Part shown: positions 1 to 10,957 of the stretch, piece by piece
How the letters are laid out: each line of letters starts with the position of its first letter
How positions within the stretch are numbered: the stretch's first letter is position 1
From: Candidatus Rokuibacteriota bacterium
GTDB lineage: Bacteria > Methylomirabilota > Methylomirabilia > Rokubacteriales > CSP1-6
Direction of reading: 5' to 3'
Length of the DNA: 34,733 nucleotides
Assembly: GCA_003220435.1 (NCBI GenBank)
Contig: QHSL01000018.1
Span: forward strand, 1 to 34,733
Made by a program: the position numbers and the translations under genes
Notes under the pieces: model-generated
The model's input: the letters and a program-made list of their open reading frames with translations, nothing else
Database searches by the model: none
What the model was told of the DNA's origin: nothing

Positions 1-156
1 ATGCTCTCAGGCTCCGGTCGCACGTACATGTTCCGCGCGCCGTGGATGGCGATCTGGCCGGGCGTGGCCATCTCGCTCGCGGTGTTCGGGTTCAACATGC
101 TCGGCGACGCTCTGCGCGACCTCCTCGACCCACGCTTGCGTGGCCTTGCGAGATGA
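1..156 (+). CDS. ABC transporter permease, Dpp/OppC type (3' fragment)
   Basis: Frame 1 is open from the first base to a TGA at 154-156, giving the last 51 residues of a protein that begins outside the window. The tail contains a hydrophobic segment followed by FNMLGDALRDLLDPRLRG, the signature C-terminus of inner-membrane permeases of the dipeptide/oligopeptide/nickel ABC importer family (DppC/OppC). In that family this is the last transmembrane helix plus a short cytoplasmic tail. The preceding stretch (YMFRAPWMAIWPGVAISLAV) fits the periplasmic loop and helix 6. The substrate cannot be told from this fragment. The ATM at position 1 is simply an internal Met. The next 330 bases hold no clear protein gene, so this is probably the last gene of its transport operon in this direction. 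Confidence 0.9.
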   Translation: MLSGSGRTYMFRAPWMAIWPGVAISLAVFGFNMLGDALRDLLDPRLRGLAR

Positions 157-269
157 GCGGCTTCAGCTCGCCCCTTGACGTTCACCATCCCACGGGAGTA
201 GAGAGGAATTACGGTGACGCGAGCATCGCTCGTGTACCGTCGTGGCCCACTCAACTCCAGGAGGTGTGG

Positions 270-320
270 ATGGAGAAGACACCACCGGACTTGATAGCCG
301 CGCCCCGCGAAGCCTGCTAG
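270..320 (+). CDS. possible 16-residue leader peptide ORF
   Basis: An ATG at 270 follows a strong Shine-Dalgarno-like AGGAGGTG about 3-4 bases upstream and opens a 16-codon frame ending in TAG at 318-320 (MEKTPPDLIAAPREAC). It lies in the gap between the ABC permease end and the C39-like gene, directly ahead of a series of hairpins (350-505). The product has no recognisable family. It could be a leader peptide coupled to the hairpins or a chance ORF; the spacing to the ATG is short. Nothing beyond the ribosome-binding site supports it. Confidence 0.2.
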   Translation: MEKTPPDLIAAPREAC

Positions 321-349
321 CGGCTTCGAGCGGCGCCCGCGATCTGCAG

Positions 350-505
350 CAAGTCAGTCCCGGCGTTGCCGGGACGCGCAGGGGAGCCTGCGCGACACAA
401 AAAGGGGGGATGTCGTGGGCGAGCACGTCTCGCCCACGCCCCCGATACCCGCCGATGGCGACCAGGCGTTTCGCGAGGTCGTAAGCCCGCTTGCCCACTG
501 ACCTG
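350..505 (+). ncRNA. candidate structured leader RNA with four nested hairpins
   Basis: Several near-perfect stems sit in succession. Hairpin 1 is 357-364 with 368-375 (8 bp, loop GTT). Hairpin 2 is 376-382 with 387-393 (7 bp, loop GGAG). Hairpin 3 is 415-423 with 429-437 (9 bp, loop CACGT), extended by 405-409 with 439-443. Hairpin 4 is 459-463 with 477-481, with an inner GCG/CGC stem and TTT loop. A possible closing stem joins 353-358 to 497-502 (GTCAGT/ACTGAC), competing with hairpin 1 for two bases. No U-run follows, so it is not a standard terminator. I do not recognise a known riboswitch core. It overlaps the earliest possible start (TTG 491) of the C39-like gene, so a cis-regulatory leader is the simplest reading. 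High GC makes chance stems more likely. Confidence 0.3.
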
Positions 506-1498
506 TTTCTCTCCGCCGCCGCCTGGCCGGAGGATTCGCTCGCCCGGGCTGTCCCACCGTCGTGCTACCGAGGCGTCGTCGTGGCTCCGCGACCACGGCG
601 CGACGGGGATAGCGTGATCGTCGAACTCCCGGAGTGGAGCCCGCGGCGTCCCGCTCATCGCCTGGTCCCGGCGCTCGGCGCGCTCGGCCGCGACGTTCCC
701 TCGTTTCGATTCGAGCTGTCCGCGTTCGCGGCCGGGACATGGTCGCCCTGGGTCGCGGGCGCGACCGTAGGGCAGGCCCCCCTTTCCATCGCCGCCGCCG
801 CGACGGACTCGCTCGTCGCCCAGATCGACGAGTTCATCGCCTCGCCGCCGGCGGAGCGAGTACGCGTGATCCTGCGCGTCGGCGCCCATGGAAGCGACGC
901 GCTGCTCGCCTCGCCCTGGTTCGTCTCTCTCTCGGCGTGGAGCCCCCCGACGCCTGACGACCCGCCCGTCGGCGGAAGCGCGCGACTCGTCGTGCCCGCG
1001 CTGAGCCAGATGGAAGAGGACGCTGCGATCAAGTCGCGGATCTGCTCGCCGACGTGCGTCGCGATGGTCCTTGCGTACTACGGCACCCGCGTCGCGGTCG
1101 CGGATCTCGCGCGCGAGATCTTTCATCCGGACCTCGACATCTATGGCGTCTGGCCGGCGGCGGTCCGCGCGGCGGGCCGGCGCGGCATCGCCGGGTACCT
1201 GCTGCGCTTTCCCGACTGGACCGCGGCCAGATGGTGTCTCGAGCAGGGGATGCCCGTCATCGCCTCGGTCCGCTATGCCGCCGGGGAGCTGACAGGTGCC
1301 GCGATCGCCGAGACGGCGGGGCACCTCCTGGTGCTGACCGGCCATGCCGGCGGCGATGTCTTCGTCAACGACCCGGCGGCGCCGACGGCCTCCGAGGTCT
1401 CACGCCGTTACCGGCTCGACGAGCTCCGTCGCGTCTGGCTCGAGCGCGCGGGGGTCGGCTACGTGCTCTTTCGGCCGCCCCTGGCGGCCGGCCCCTGA
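491..1498 (+). CDS. C39-like cysteine peptidase domain protein
   Basis: The 335-residue product has two parts. Residues about 30-165 look like a beta-rich domain (SWxPW-type motif, strand-like repeats) that often precedes the peptidase in this family. Residues about 175-330 match the C39-like peptidase family (Peptidase_C39_2). The likely nucleophile is Cys189 in SPTCVAMVL; the His is in ETAGHLLVLTG and the Asp in VFVNDPAAP, giving a complete Cys-His-Asp set. Members are papain-fold peptidases or peptide-binding relatives, usually cytoplasmic or exported; no signal peptide is visible here. An in-frame TAA at 482-484 makes TTG 491 the earliest start. It has no good Shine-Dalgarno, so the N-terminus is uncertain. 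A lipoprotein gene follows 40 bases downstream. The substrate is unknown. Confidence 0.75.
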   Translation: MPTDLFLSAAAWPEDSLARAVPPSCYRGVVVAPRPRRDGDSVIVELPEWSPRRPAHRLVPALGALGRDVPSFRFELSAFAAGTWSPWVAGATVGQAPLSIAAAATDSLVAQIDEFIASPPAERVRVILRVGAHGSDALLASPWFVSLSAWSPPTPDDPPVGGSARLVVPALSQMEEDAAIKSRICSPTCVAMVLAYYGTRVAVADLAREIFHPDLDIYGVWPAAVRAAGRRGIAGYLLRFPDWTAARWCLEQGMPVIASVRYAAGELTGAAIAETAGHLLVLTGHAGGDVFVNDPAAPTASEVSRRYRLDELRRVWLERAGVGYVLFRPPLAAGP

Positions 1499-1538
1499 GG
1501 GGTGTTGCGCCCGCGAGTTGCGGTACAATGCAGCGCAA

Positions 1539-1802
1539 ATGTTGAGAAATGTGGCATTGAGCGTCCTCGGGCTGGCGGTTGTCTCGGCCGGCTGCGCGTC
1601 GGATCAGCGCGAGTGGATGAAGGTCGATCAAAAATACACGACGGAGGAATTTCGTCGCGACCTCGACCAGTGCACCGTCAAGGGCACCCTTGACGACGAA
1701 TGCATGAAGGCGCGGGGCTGGGTCGCGGTGACTCCTCCCAAGGCCGAGCAGAAAAAGGAAGACCCGCTCTCGCAGCCTGCCGGTCGCGCCCCGCGCCGTT
1801 AG
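1539..1802 (+). CDS. small lipoprotein
   Basis: This 87-residue protein has a short positive start (MLRN), a hydrophobic core and a lipobox ending in SAGC, so Cys19 should be lipidated after signal peptidase II cleavage. The mature part is polar, with two further cysteines (in DQCTV and DECMK) that could form a disulphide, and a Lys/Pro-rich tail. I do not recognise a named family. It resembles the many short envelope lipoproteins with a conserved 'F..D...C' pattern in Gram-negative bacteria. A TACAAT at 1524-1529 lies just upstream of the ATG and could be a -10 box, but no matching -35 at normal spacing is obvious. The gene ends 18 bases before the convergent gene at 1820. Confidence 0.7.
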   Translation: MLRNVALSVLGLAVVSAGCASDQREWMKVDQKYTTEEFRRDLDQCTVKGTLDDECMKARGWVAVTPPKAEQKKEDPLSQPAGRAPRR

Positions 1803-1819
1803 ACGGACCGTCTCTCCCT

Positions 1820-2293
1820 CTAGACCGCTCCGTGCTCCTCCACGAGCGACTGCCCAGCCAGCCGCGTCCCGAGAACGCGCACGCGGTCCACGTCCGCGCC
1901 GTCGCCGCTGAGCGCCGCGAGGCCCTCGGCGACCCGCATGCACTGCTCGACGGTCGAGCGATCACCGAGCCGGCCGAACGCTTCAGCGGCGTGAAGGACG
2001 CCGTTGAGCGAGCGCTGCTGGCGCGCGCGGAAGAACGCGATCCAGTACGTCTCCCGAGCCCGTGCCGTGGCGCCGCGCGCGAGACCCGGGAACGCAGCCA
2101 GCCGCATCGAGGCGGCGGCCACGGTGAGGAGGCCGAGCCAGCCGGGATGGCTGAGCGCCGACGAGTAAGCCTGTCGCCACGCGCGTACCGACTCGCCTGG
2201 ATTGTTGTCGGCCAGCGCCCGGTTCATCACCTGGATGTGCGCGGTCCATGGACCGAGCGCCTCGATCGCCCCGAACATGTGTGGCATCATCAT
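1820..2293 (-). CDS. helical repeat protein, paralogue of the upstream gene
   Basis: The 157-residue product is predominantly alpha-helical and clearly homologous to the protein encoded just upstream (2311-2895). Shared blocks include WTAH/WSAH, the AFFRAR/ALFRAR segment, and GDRSTVEQCMRVAE against GDRKVVEQCIRVAR. The repeated A/L/R heptad-like pattern resembles TPR-like bundles, but no family is recognised. Unlike its partner it has no N-terminal membrane helix and begins at MMMPHMF, so this copy should be cytosolic. The two genes are 17 bases apart on the same strand and form an operon. The gene converges on the lipoprotein gene at 1539-1802. Confidence 0.7.
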   Translation of the reverse strand: MMMPHMFGAIEALGPWTAHIQVMNRALADNNPGESVRAWRQAYSSALSHPGWLGLLTVAAASMRLAAFPGLARGATARARETYWIAFFRARQQRSLNGVLHAAEAFGRLGDRSTVEQCMRVAEGLAALSGDGADVDRVRVLGTRLAGQSLVEEHGAV

Positions 2294-2310
2294 CGAGAGA
2301 TCCTCCCCGG

Positions 2311-2895
2311 CTACGGTGTGAGATTCTGTGGATCAGCCTCGAGCGCGCGTGCCTCCCAGCGCTCGGTGAAAACTCGGACGCTCTGCTGGGCCAGCGGATC
2401 CTTCTCCTGGGCCGCGACGGTCCGCGCGACCCGGATGCATTGTTCGACGACCTTGCGATCGCCGAGCTCCGCAAACCGCTCGGCCACTCGCAACACCCCC
2501 TCGACCGATCCTTCGCCCCGCGCACGGAACAGCGCGATGAGGTAGCTCTGGCGCGCTTTCGCCCTGGCCGCCTGACGGAAGCCGCCGACGTCACCGAGCC
2601 GCCGGTGGGCATCGCCGACCGCGACCGGGCCCTCCCAGTGACGGCTTTTCAAGGCGGCGGCGTGCGCCTCGCGCCACGCCGACTCCGCGGCCCTGACGTC
2701 GTTCCGGGCCAGCGCCGCGTCGACCTGCTGGAGATGCGCGCTCCATGCGATCTGCGCCTGGGTCCCCAGGGCGTGATCGGCGAACAGATCCATGGTCAAG
2801 CCCACGACGACCATCAGCGTGGTCACCGAGGTGACTGCCAGGACCAGAGAGGTATACGTACCGACCGACCGGGTTTCCTTCAATGACGCCTCCAT
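2311..2895 (-). CDS. membrane-anchored helical repeat protein
   Basis: The 194-residue product has a single N-terminal hydrophobic segment at residues about 15-36 (TSLVLAVTSVTTLMVVVGL), predicted as a membrane anchor. The rest is a soluble alpha-helical domain homologous to the downstream gene product (1820-2293). The helical part contains LARND, AWREAHAAAL, RLGDVGGF and GDRKVVEQC blocks with TPR-like spacing. The function is unknown. It is the first gene of a two-gene operon transcribed divergently from the giant regulator starting at 3023. The 127-base gap between them must hold both promoters, and adjacency suggests, without proving, that the regulator controls this pair. Confidence 0.75.
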   Translation of the reverse strand: MEASLKETRSVGTYTSLVLAVTSVTTLMVVVGLTMDLFADHALGTQAQIAWSAHLQQVDAALARNDVRAAESAWREAHAAALKSRHWEGPVAVGDAHRRLGDVGGFRQAARAKARQSYLIALFRARGEGSVEGVLRVAERFAELGDRKVVEQCIRVARTVAAQEKDPLAQQSVRVFTERWEARALEADPQNLTP

Positions 2896-3022
2896 GCATT
2901 ACCGGAAGGCAAGCCGGATACCACCGCCGACGCGTGGGAAAACAAATAGCTGCGCTACACCAACCACGACGGGACTGGTCTGCTGTGGTCAAGAGTTGAA
3001 CACTTCACTGACCGACCGTAAG

Positions 3023-7152
<4,130 letters not shown>

Positions 7153-7156
<4 letters not shown>

Positions 7157-7326
7157 CTGTCGTCCCGCTCCAGCGTCGACGTCTCGATGCTCAGCTCGGC
7201 GATCGCCCCGCCGTAGCGCTTCGCGAGCCGACGGAGCTCGAGCTGTAGAGCCTCGGCGTCGTGGGCATCGAGCTCGCCGACGATCTCGACGCGCTCGGCG
7301 AGCTCGGGCCGCTTTCGCTTCGCCAC
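7153..7326 (-). CDS. 57-residue small protein, last gene of the peptidase/ATP-grasp cassette
   Basis: GTG at 7326 opens a 57-codon frame ending in TAG at 7153-7155. An in-frame stop lies four codons upstream, so this GTG is effectively the only start. About nine-tenths of the codons end in G or C, as in neighbouring real genes, which argues for coding. The protein starts with a basic stretch (MAKRKRPELAERVE), then VEIVGELDA, a Leu/Arg-rich helix, and AIAELSIETS, a beta-alpha-beta pattern. I recognise no family. It follows the 48-residue gene by nine bases and appears translationally linked. Its stop codon overlaps the stop of the convergent regulator gene (CTA/TAG at 7153-7156). Confidence 0.6.
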
Positions 7327-7335
7327 GCGGAGTGA

Positions 7336-7482
7336 CTACCTGACGACGGACGCCTTGAACCTTTTCGCGACCGCCATCACGCTCTTCTTGAAGCTCCTGC
7401 GCTGCGCCGGCGTCAGGTCGGTCTTGAACTTCAGCACGAAGCGGCGCGCCTGGCCTTTCTTGACCGGTGGTTTGAAGGGCAT
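7336..7482 (-). CDS. 48-residue highly basic small protein
   Basis: ATG at 7482 is preceded on the minus strand by a strong Shine-Dalgarno AGGGAGGA (7488-7495) at good spacing, and the frame ends in TAG at 7336-7338. Only four of 48 sense codons lack G/C at the third position, matching the coding bias of the neighbours. The product (MPFKPPVKKGQARRFVLKF at the start) carries many Lys and Arg, one short aromatic/beta-like stretch and an amphipathic basic helix (RRSFKKSVMAVAKRFK). It could be a nucleic-acid-binding peptide, an antimicrobial-like peptide, or a substrate of the ATP-grasp enzyme encoded 41 bases upstream. No family is recognised, and no cysteine is present. Confidence 0.65.
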   Translation of the reverse strand: MPFKPPVKKGQARRFVLKFKTDLTPAQRRSFKKSVMAVAKRFKASVVR

Positions 7483-7523
7483 GACGTTCCTCCCTGTGTG
7501 GTGGTGAACCCGGGAATCGCGCT

Positions 7524-8597
7524 CTACTCGCGTGCGTCCACAATCCTATCGAACAAGTCGTCCGTTCGGAAGACTCCGGTGAGGGTGTCGAGGTCCCTGA
7601 CCGTATAGTAGCCCTCGGCCGCGTCGTACTCCTCGTGCAGATCGACTCGATGGCCGAGCGCGACGCGGACGAACAGCGCCGCCAGGTTGTGCTTGCCGGT
7701 GAGGTCGTAGACGTTCGTGCCCGACGCGAACCGCCCGACGTTGATCTCGGTGATGCAAGGAACGCCGCGGGCGTTCTCGCGCAGGTCGAAGTTGAAGGTG
7801 CCGGAGGCGCGGCGGTCGAGGGCGCGGATGGCCGCGGTGCACACCTCGACGACCCGCGGCTCGCAGACCGTCTTGGCCAGCTGCGAGACCGACGAGATCC
7901 CGCTCGGCTGCGCCCCTCCGCCGAAGTAGGAGAGGCGCTCGCAGGTCTTGGTGAGGATGAGCTCGCCCTCCTTCCACAGGGCCTGACACGAGAAGTCCCG
8001 GCCTGGAAGGAACTCGGAGAGCGTGAAGGCGGTGGCGGGGACGCCGCGCATCTCCCCCCAGTAGGCGATCCAGCTCTTGGCCTGCTCCGCGCGCTTGACC
8101 GGGATCGCGCCCATCGAGCCGCTACCGACCCGGATCCGGCACCAGACGCGCTGGTGACCCGCGAGCCGCCGGAAGATCTTGTCGATCGCGCCGAGCCTGC
8201 TCACCGGATGCGTGACGGGCACCGGCACGCCGCACGAGCGCAACCGGGCGTTGAGCCGGTACTTGTCCTGGCACAGGTCCACGACACTCTCGCGCGGCAG
8301 GAACAGCCGGCACGGCAGGCGCCTTCTCGGGCGCACGAGTGCGCGGACTTCCGCATCGGTCGTCGGAATCAGCAGGTCGACCTTCTCCCTGGCCAGCACG
8401 CGCCGCAGGGCCGGGAAGAATCGCGGGTGAGTCAGGTCGGGCAGGAGGTAGTTGGCGTCGGCGGACGACTTCCGGAGAAAGAAGCGGTCACTGTGGGCTC
8501 CGACGATGAAAAGCGAGTCGGCGCTGGCCCGGAGGCTCCGGATCAGGTTGCTCGTCGCGGCCGTCCCCGCGCCGGTGATGAGCAGTCGCGCCTTCAA
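7524..8597 (-). CDS. ATP-grasp ligase (carbamoyl-phosphate-synthase-like)
   Basis: The 357-residue product has the three-part ATP-grasp layout. Residues about 1-105 form a Rossmann-like pre-ATP-grasp domain starting RLLITGAGTAATSNLIRSL. Next come DKYRLNARLRSCGVPVP, the glycine-rich loop RVGSGSMGAIPV, and the hinge SEFLPGRDFSCQALW. The Mg-binding end is GTFNFDLREN and CITEINVGRF. Family members activate a carboxylate as acyl-phosphate and join it to an amine, often on amino acids or peptides; the substrate here is unknown. The start overlaps the stop of the metallopeptidase gene (ATGA at 8594-8597), so the two are translationally coupled. Two small genes follow 41 bases downstream. Confidence 0.85.
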   Translation of the reverse strand: MKARLLITGAGTAATSNLIRSLRASADSLFIVGAHSDRFFLRKSSADANYLLPDLTHPRFFPALRRVLAREKVDLLIPTTDAEVRALVRPRRRLPCRLFLPRESVVDLCQDKYRLNARLRSCGVPVPVTHPVSRLGAIDKIFRRLAGHQRVWCRIRVGSGSMGAIPVKRAEQAKSWIAYWGEMRGVPATAFTLSEFLPGRDFSCQALWKEGELILTKTCERLSYFGGGAQPSGISSVSQLAKTVCEPRVVEVCTAAIRALDRRASGTFNFDLRENARGVPCITEINVGRFASGTNVYDLTGKHNLAALFVRVALGHRVDLHEEYDAAEGYYTVRDLDTLTGVFRTDDLFDRIVDARE

Positions 8598-9889
8598 GGC
8601 CGGCTGAGCCTCACGCCGATCTGTCGCTTCTTGAAGGCGCGGCGGATCGTCTGGCCGTAGCGTCCCTGATTGAGGCGCAGGTCGGCCGCGGCGATGTTCG
8701 ATGCCACCCGCGAGAACGTCACCCCGGTGCGACGCGATTTCCGCCAGGCGAGCGCCAGTATGTACGCGAAGTCGGCGGTGGCGTCGCGCAGCGAGTCGGC
8801 GAAGCCGTCGGGGTTGAGCGCGTACCGCGCGGCGAATTCCCGCCGGATGCCGGAATGCCGCTTCGCGGCCGCGCGGGTCGAGCGCCGCGCCAGATCTCGG
8901 TCGATGAGCCCGCGCCGGACCAGGTGGTCCTCGTACATCTCGACGAGGATGTCGAACGCGGCGCCGAGGAGGGGCTGGGCGTACAGATGCTTGTTGTCGG
9001 CCCGGCGGGCGCGCGACACCGAGGCCATCGTCCTGCCCTGAAACGCCGTCCGGATGGCGCGGTGACCGCTGCCCTGCCGGTATTCGCCGATCTGCGACAG
9101 GATGTTGAGCGAGTAGAGCTTGCCGCGCGTCTGCGCCATCACCGCGTTTACTACCGAGTCGAAGTGGAGGACACAGATCAGCGCCACCAGGTCCGCGCCC
9201 GCCTCGTCGTGGGATCGCCTATCGAACTCGCGCCGGCCCTTGGGCGGACGCCCGATCACGCGCTTGAGGATGATGTGGCCGCACTCGTGAGCGACGACGT
9301 CGATGTTCTCGCAGTACGGCTGCCGCTGGTTCTGGTTGGCGAAGCCGCACTCGATGAACCCCTCGCCCGACCACGCGCCGTCGCCGATCTTGGTGACGCG
9401 TGGCACGATCTCGAGGCGATGCTGTCCGCGGCGGGTGACGAGGCGGAGCCGGCGGCCGAGATAGTGCTCCCACACCTCGAACGCGCAGTGGGCCGCGGCA
9501 AACGCCGCCGCCGCCGAGAACTCACGCGTCCCCGGCTCGAGATGATCGAAGTGCCCGTCCGCCGCCGGCGGGACGGGATCGTTGTGCGGCATGCTCTTCG
9601 GGTAGGGCGGGAACCAGATGGGGTCCCCGTTGTCGGGATCCCGGTACGGATCCTTGCGGAGCGCGTCGACAACGTACATACGGCGGTCGCTCGGGCCGGG
9701 CCCGATCGTGCCGCTGATGCGGGCGAGCCGCGGCATCTCGAAGCCGCGTGCCGCCATGGGCTGTGGGTAGATGAGGAAGCGCGCGCCGTGCTCGTCGAAT
9801 CGGAACCGCTTCCGAGGGGGAGGAGGAATGAGATGCCTCCGCTTGAGCGTCAGACCGCTACGAGGTTCGGTGCCGGCGCTGACAGGCAC
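8594..9889 (-). CDS. M4/thermolysin-like zinc metallopeptidase
   Basis: The 431-residue product contains HECGH at residues 201-205 in DVVAHECGHIILK, followed by SHDEAGADLVALI with Glu229. This HExxH plus downstream Glu layout is that of gluzincins such as thermolysin (M4) and fungalysin (M36), where two His and the distal Glu bind zinc and the HExxH Glu is catalytic. The N-terminal 130 residues are Pro-rich and unassigned. The C-terminal 180 residues are helical and basic. No signal peptide is seen, so it is probably cytosolic, unlike secreted thermolysins. It is first in a coupled cassette with the ATP-grasp ligase (4-base overlap) and two small genes, 33 bases after the VOC gene. A processing role for the small proteins is an inference. 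Confidence 0.75.
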   Translation of the reverse strand: MPVSAGTEPRSGLTLKRRHLIPPPPRKRFRFDEHGARFLIYPQPMAARGFEMPRLARISGTIGPGPSDRRMYVVDALRKDPYRDPDNGDPIWFPPYPKSMPHNDPVPPAADGHFDHLEPGTREFSAAAAFAAAHCAFEVWEHYLGRRLRLVTRRGQHRLEIVPRVTKIGDGAWSGEGFIECGFANQNQRQPYCENIDVVAHECGHIILKRVIGRPPKGRREFDRRSHDEAGADLVALICVLHFDSVVNAVMAQTRGKLYSLNILSQIGEYRQGSGHRAIRTAFQGRTMASVSRARRADNKHLYAQPLLGAAFDILVEMYEDHLVRRGLIDRDLARRSTRAAAKRHSGIRREFAARYALNPDGFADSLRDATADFAYILALAWRKSRRTGVTFSRVASNIAAADLRLNQGRYGQTIRRAFKKRQIGVRLSRP

Positions 9890-9922
9890 GAATCTACGGC
9901 AAAACGATGGTGGGGCGCTACC

Positions 9923-10957
9923 TCAACGTGCGCGGAGTTGCAGGGCGTGACCGTCCGGGTCCCGCAGCGTGAAGCCCTGGCGGAAGCCGACGACGTCGGG
10001 AAGCGACGTCGCGAGCGGGCCGACCGGCGCGCGCGCCCCGAGCACGGCAGCCGCCGCGCCGGCGTCGCGGGTGAGCACCAGCGTGTGCCAGCGAACCAGG
10101 TCGTTGGCGCGAACGTCTCCTGGATACGGACGGCCGCCGCGCGGGGCCAGGTATTCCAGCAGCTCGACCGCCGGACCTTCGGCAGCGCGGAGCGTCGTGA
10201 TGCGAAGGCGCGCGCCCGCGACATCGTTCAGCCGTTCCTGCTCCGGCCCGTAGTTCTCGCTCCCGCCGACGACCTGCATCCCGAGAGCGCCTCGATAGAA
10301 CGCGAGGCTCGCCTCGGTGTCCCCGACGACGATCGCCGTGTGATCTATCCCGAGAAAGACCGGGTCGCTCGGACGCTGCCAGCGCGCGTCGCCCTTGCCG
10401 GACGGAAACTGGAGGATCTCGAGCGCGTGGCCGTCCGGATCCTTGAAGTAGAAAGCCCGGATGCCGCCCGCGTTCGGGTTCCAGTCCGGCAGACGCTGCG
10501 GTGTCGGCGACGTGTGGACGACATGGTGCCGGCGAAGCCAGAGATACGCCTGGTCCATGTCGTTGACGATGATGGCGATGTGCTGGAACCAGCGGTCGTT
10601 GCTCCGGGAGTCCTCGGGCACGGGCCGGCCCTTCGGCGCGAGGTACTGGACGAGCTCGATGCGTTCGGCGCCGAGCCGCAAGGTGACGACGCGCGCACGC
10701 ACACCCGGCACGCCGAGCAGTCGGTCCACCCCCGGTCCCGACGCCTCGACGTCCGACACCTTCTCGAAGAAGAGCACGCTCGAGTAGAAGTCGACCGAGC
10801 GATCCATGTCGGCGACGTTGATCGACACACCGGCCACGGCCCGAGCAGCCGCCAGGTCGGCGGCCGAGCCCAGCGGCGTCGGCGACATGTGGAGCACGAC
10901 ACCTAGCGCGAGCCCGACGATCATGAGCGCCAGACCGAGACGAACCCACCGGCTCAT
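9923..10957 (-). CDS. membrane-anchored two-domain VOC (glyoxalase/dioxygenase) protein
   Basis: The 344-residue product has an N-terminal hydrophobic helix (LGLALMIVGLALGVVL) acting as anchor or uncleaved signal. Two vicinal-oxygen-chelate domains follow, at about residues 42-192 and 205-343. Each begins with a strand such as AGVSINVADMDRSVDFYS or IDHTAIVVGDTEASLAFYR and ends in a DPDGHALEIL or DPDGHALQL motif carrying a metal ligand. Each pair of beta-alpha-beta-beta-beta units forms a cavity for a metal (glyoxalase I, extradiol dioxygenase) or a bound ligand (antibiotic resistance types). The reaction cannot be assigned. An exported VOC protein is uncommon. The start overlaps the aquaporin stop by four bases (10954-10957). 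Confidence 0.85.
   Translation of the reverse strand: MSRWVRLGLALMIVGLALGVVLHMSPTPLGSAADLAAARAVAGVSINVADMDRSVDFYSSVLFFEKVSDVEASGPGVDRLLGVPGVRARVVTLRLGAERIELVQYLAPKGRPVPEDSRSNDRWFQHIAIIVNDMDQAYLWLRRHHVVHTSPTPQRLPDWNPNAGGIRAFYFKDPDGHALEILQFPSGKGDARWQRPSDPVFLGIDHTAIVVGDTEASLAFYRGALGMQVVGGSENYGPEQERLNDVAGARLRITTLRAAEGPAVELLEYLAPRGGRPYPGDVRANDLVRWHTLVLTRDAGAAAAVLGARAPVGPLATSLPDVVGFRQGFTLRDPDGHALQLRAR

Noticed and set aside
357-443. Rho-independent terminator for the upstream ABC operon
   Set aside because: The hairpins are strong but none is followed by a run of T; the A-run lies before, not after, the last G-rich stem.
1801-1813. AGACGGACCGTCT as a terminator between the convergent genes
   Set aside because: The stem is only 5-6 bp with a minimal loop and no T-run; a palindrome of this size can occur by chance.
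2896-3022. Sigma70- or sigma54-type promoters in the divergent gap
   Set aside because: Partial -35-like TTGACC/TTGAAC words exist, but no box pair at convincing spacing and no GG-N10-GC element was found by eye.
8855-10906. 683-codon plus-strand ORF across the peptidase and VOC genes
   Set aside because: It is opposite two genes with recognisable motifs and shows no domain of its own.
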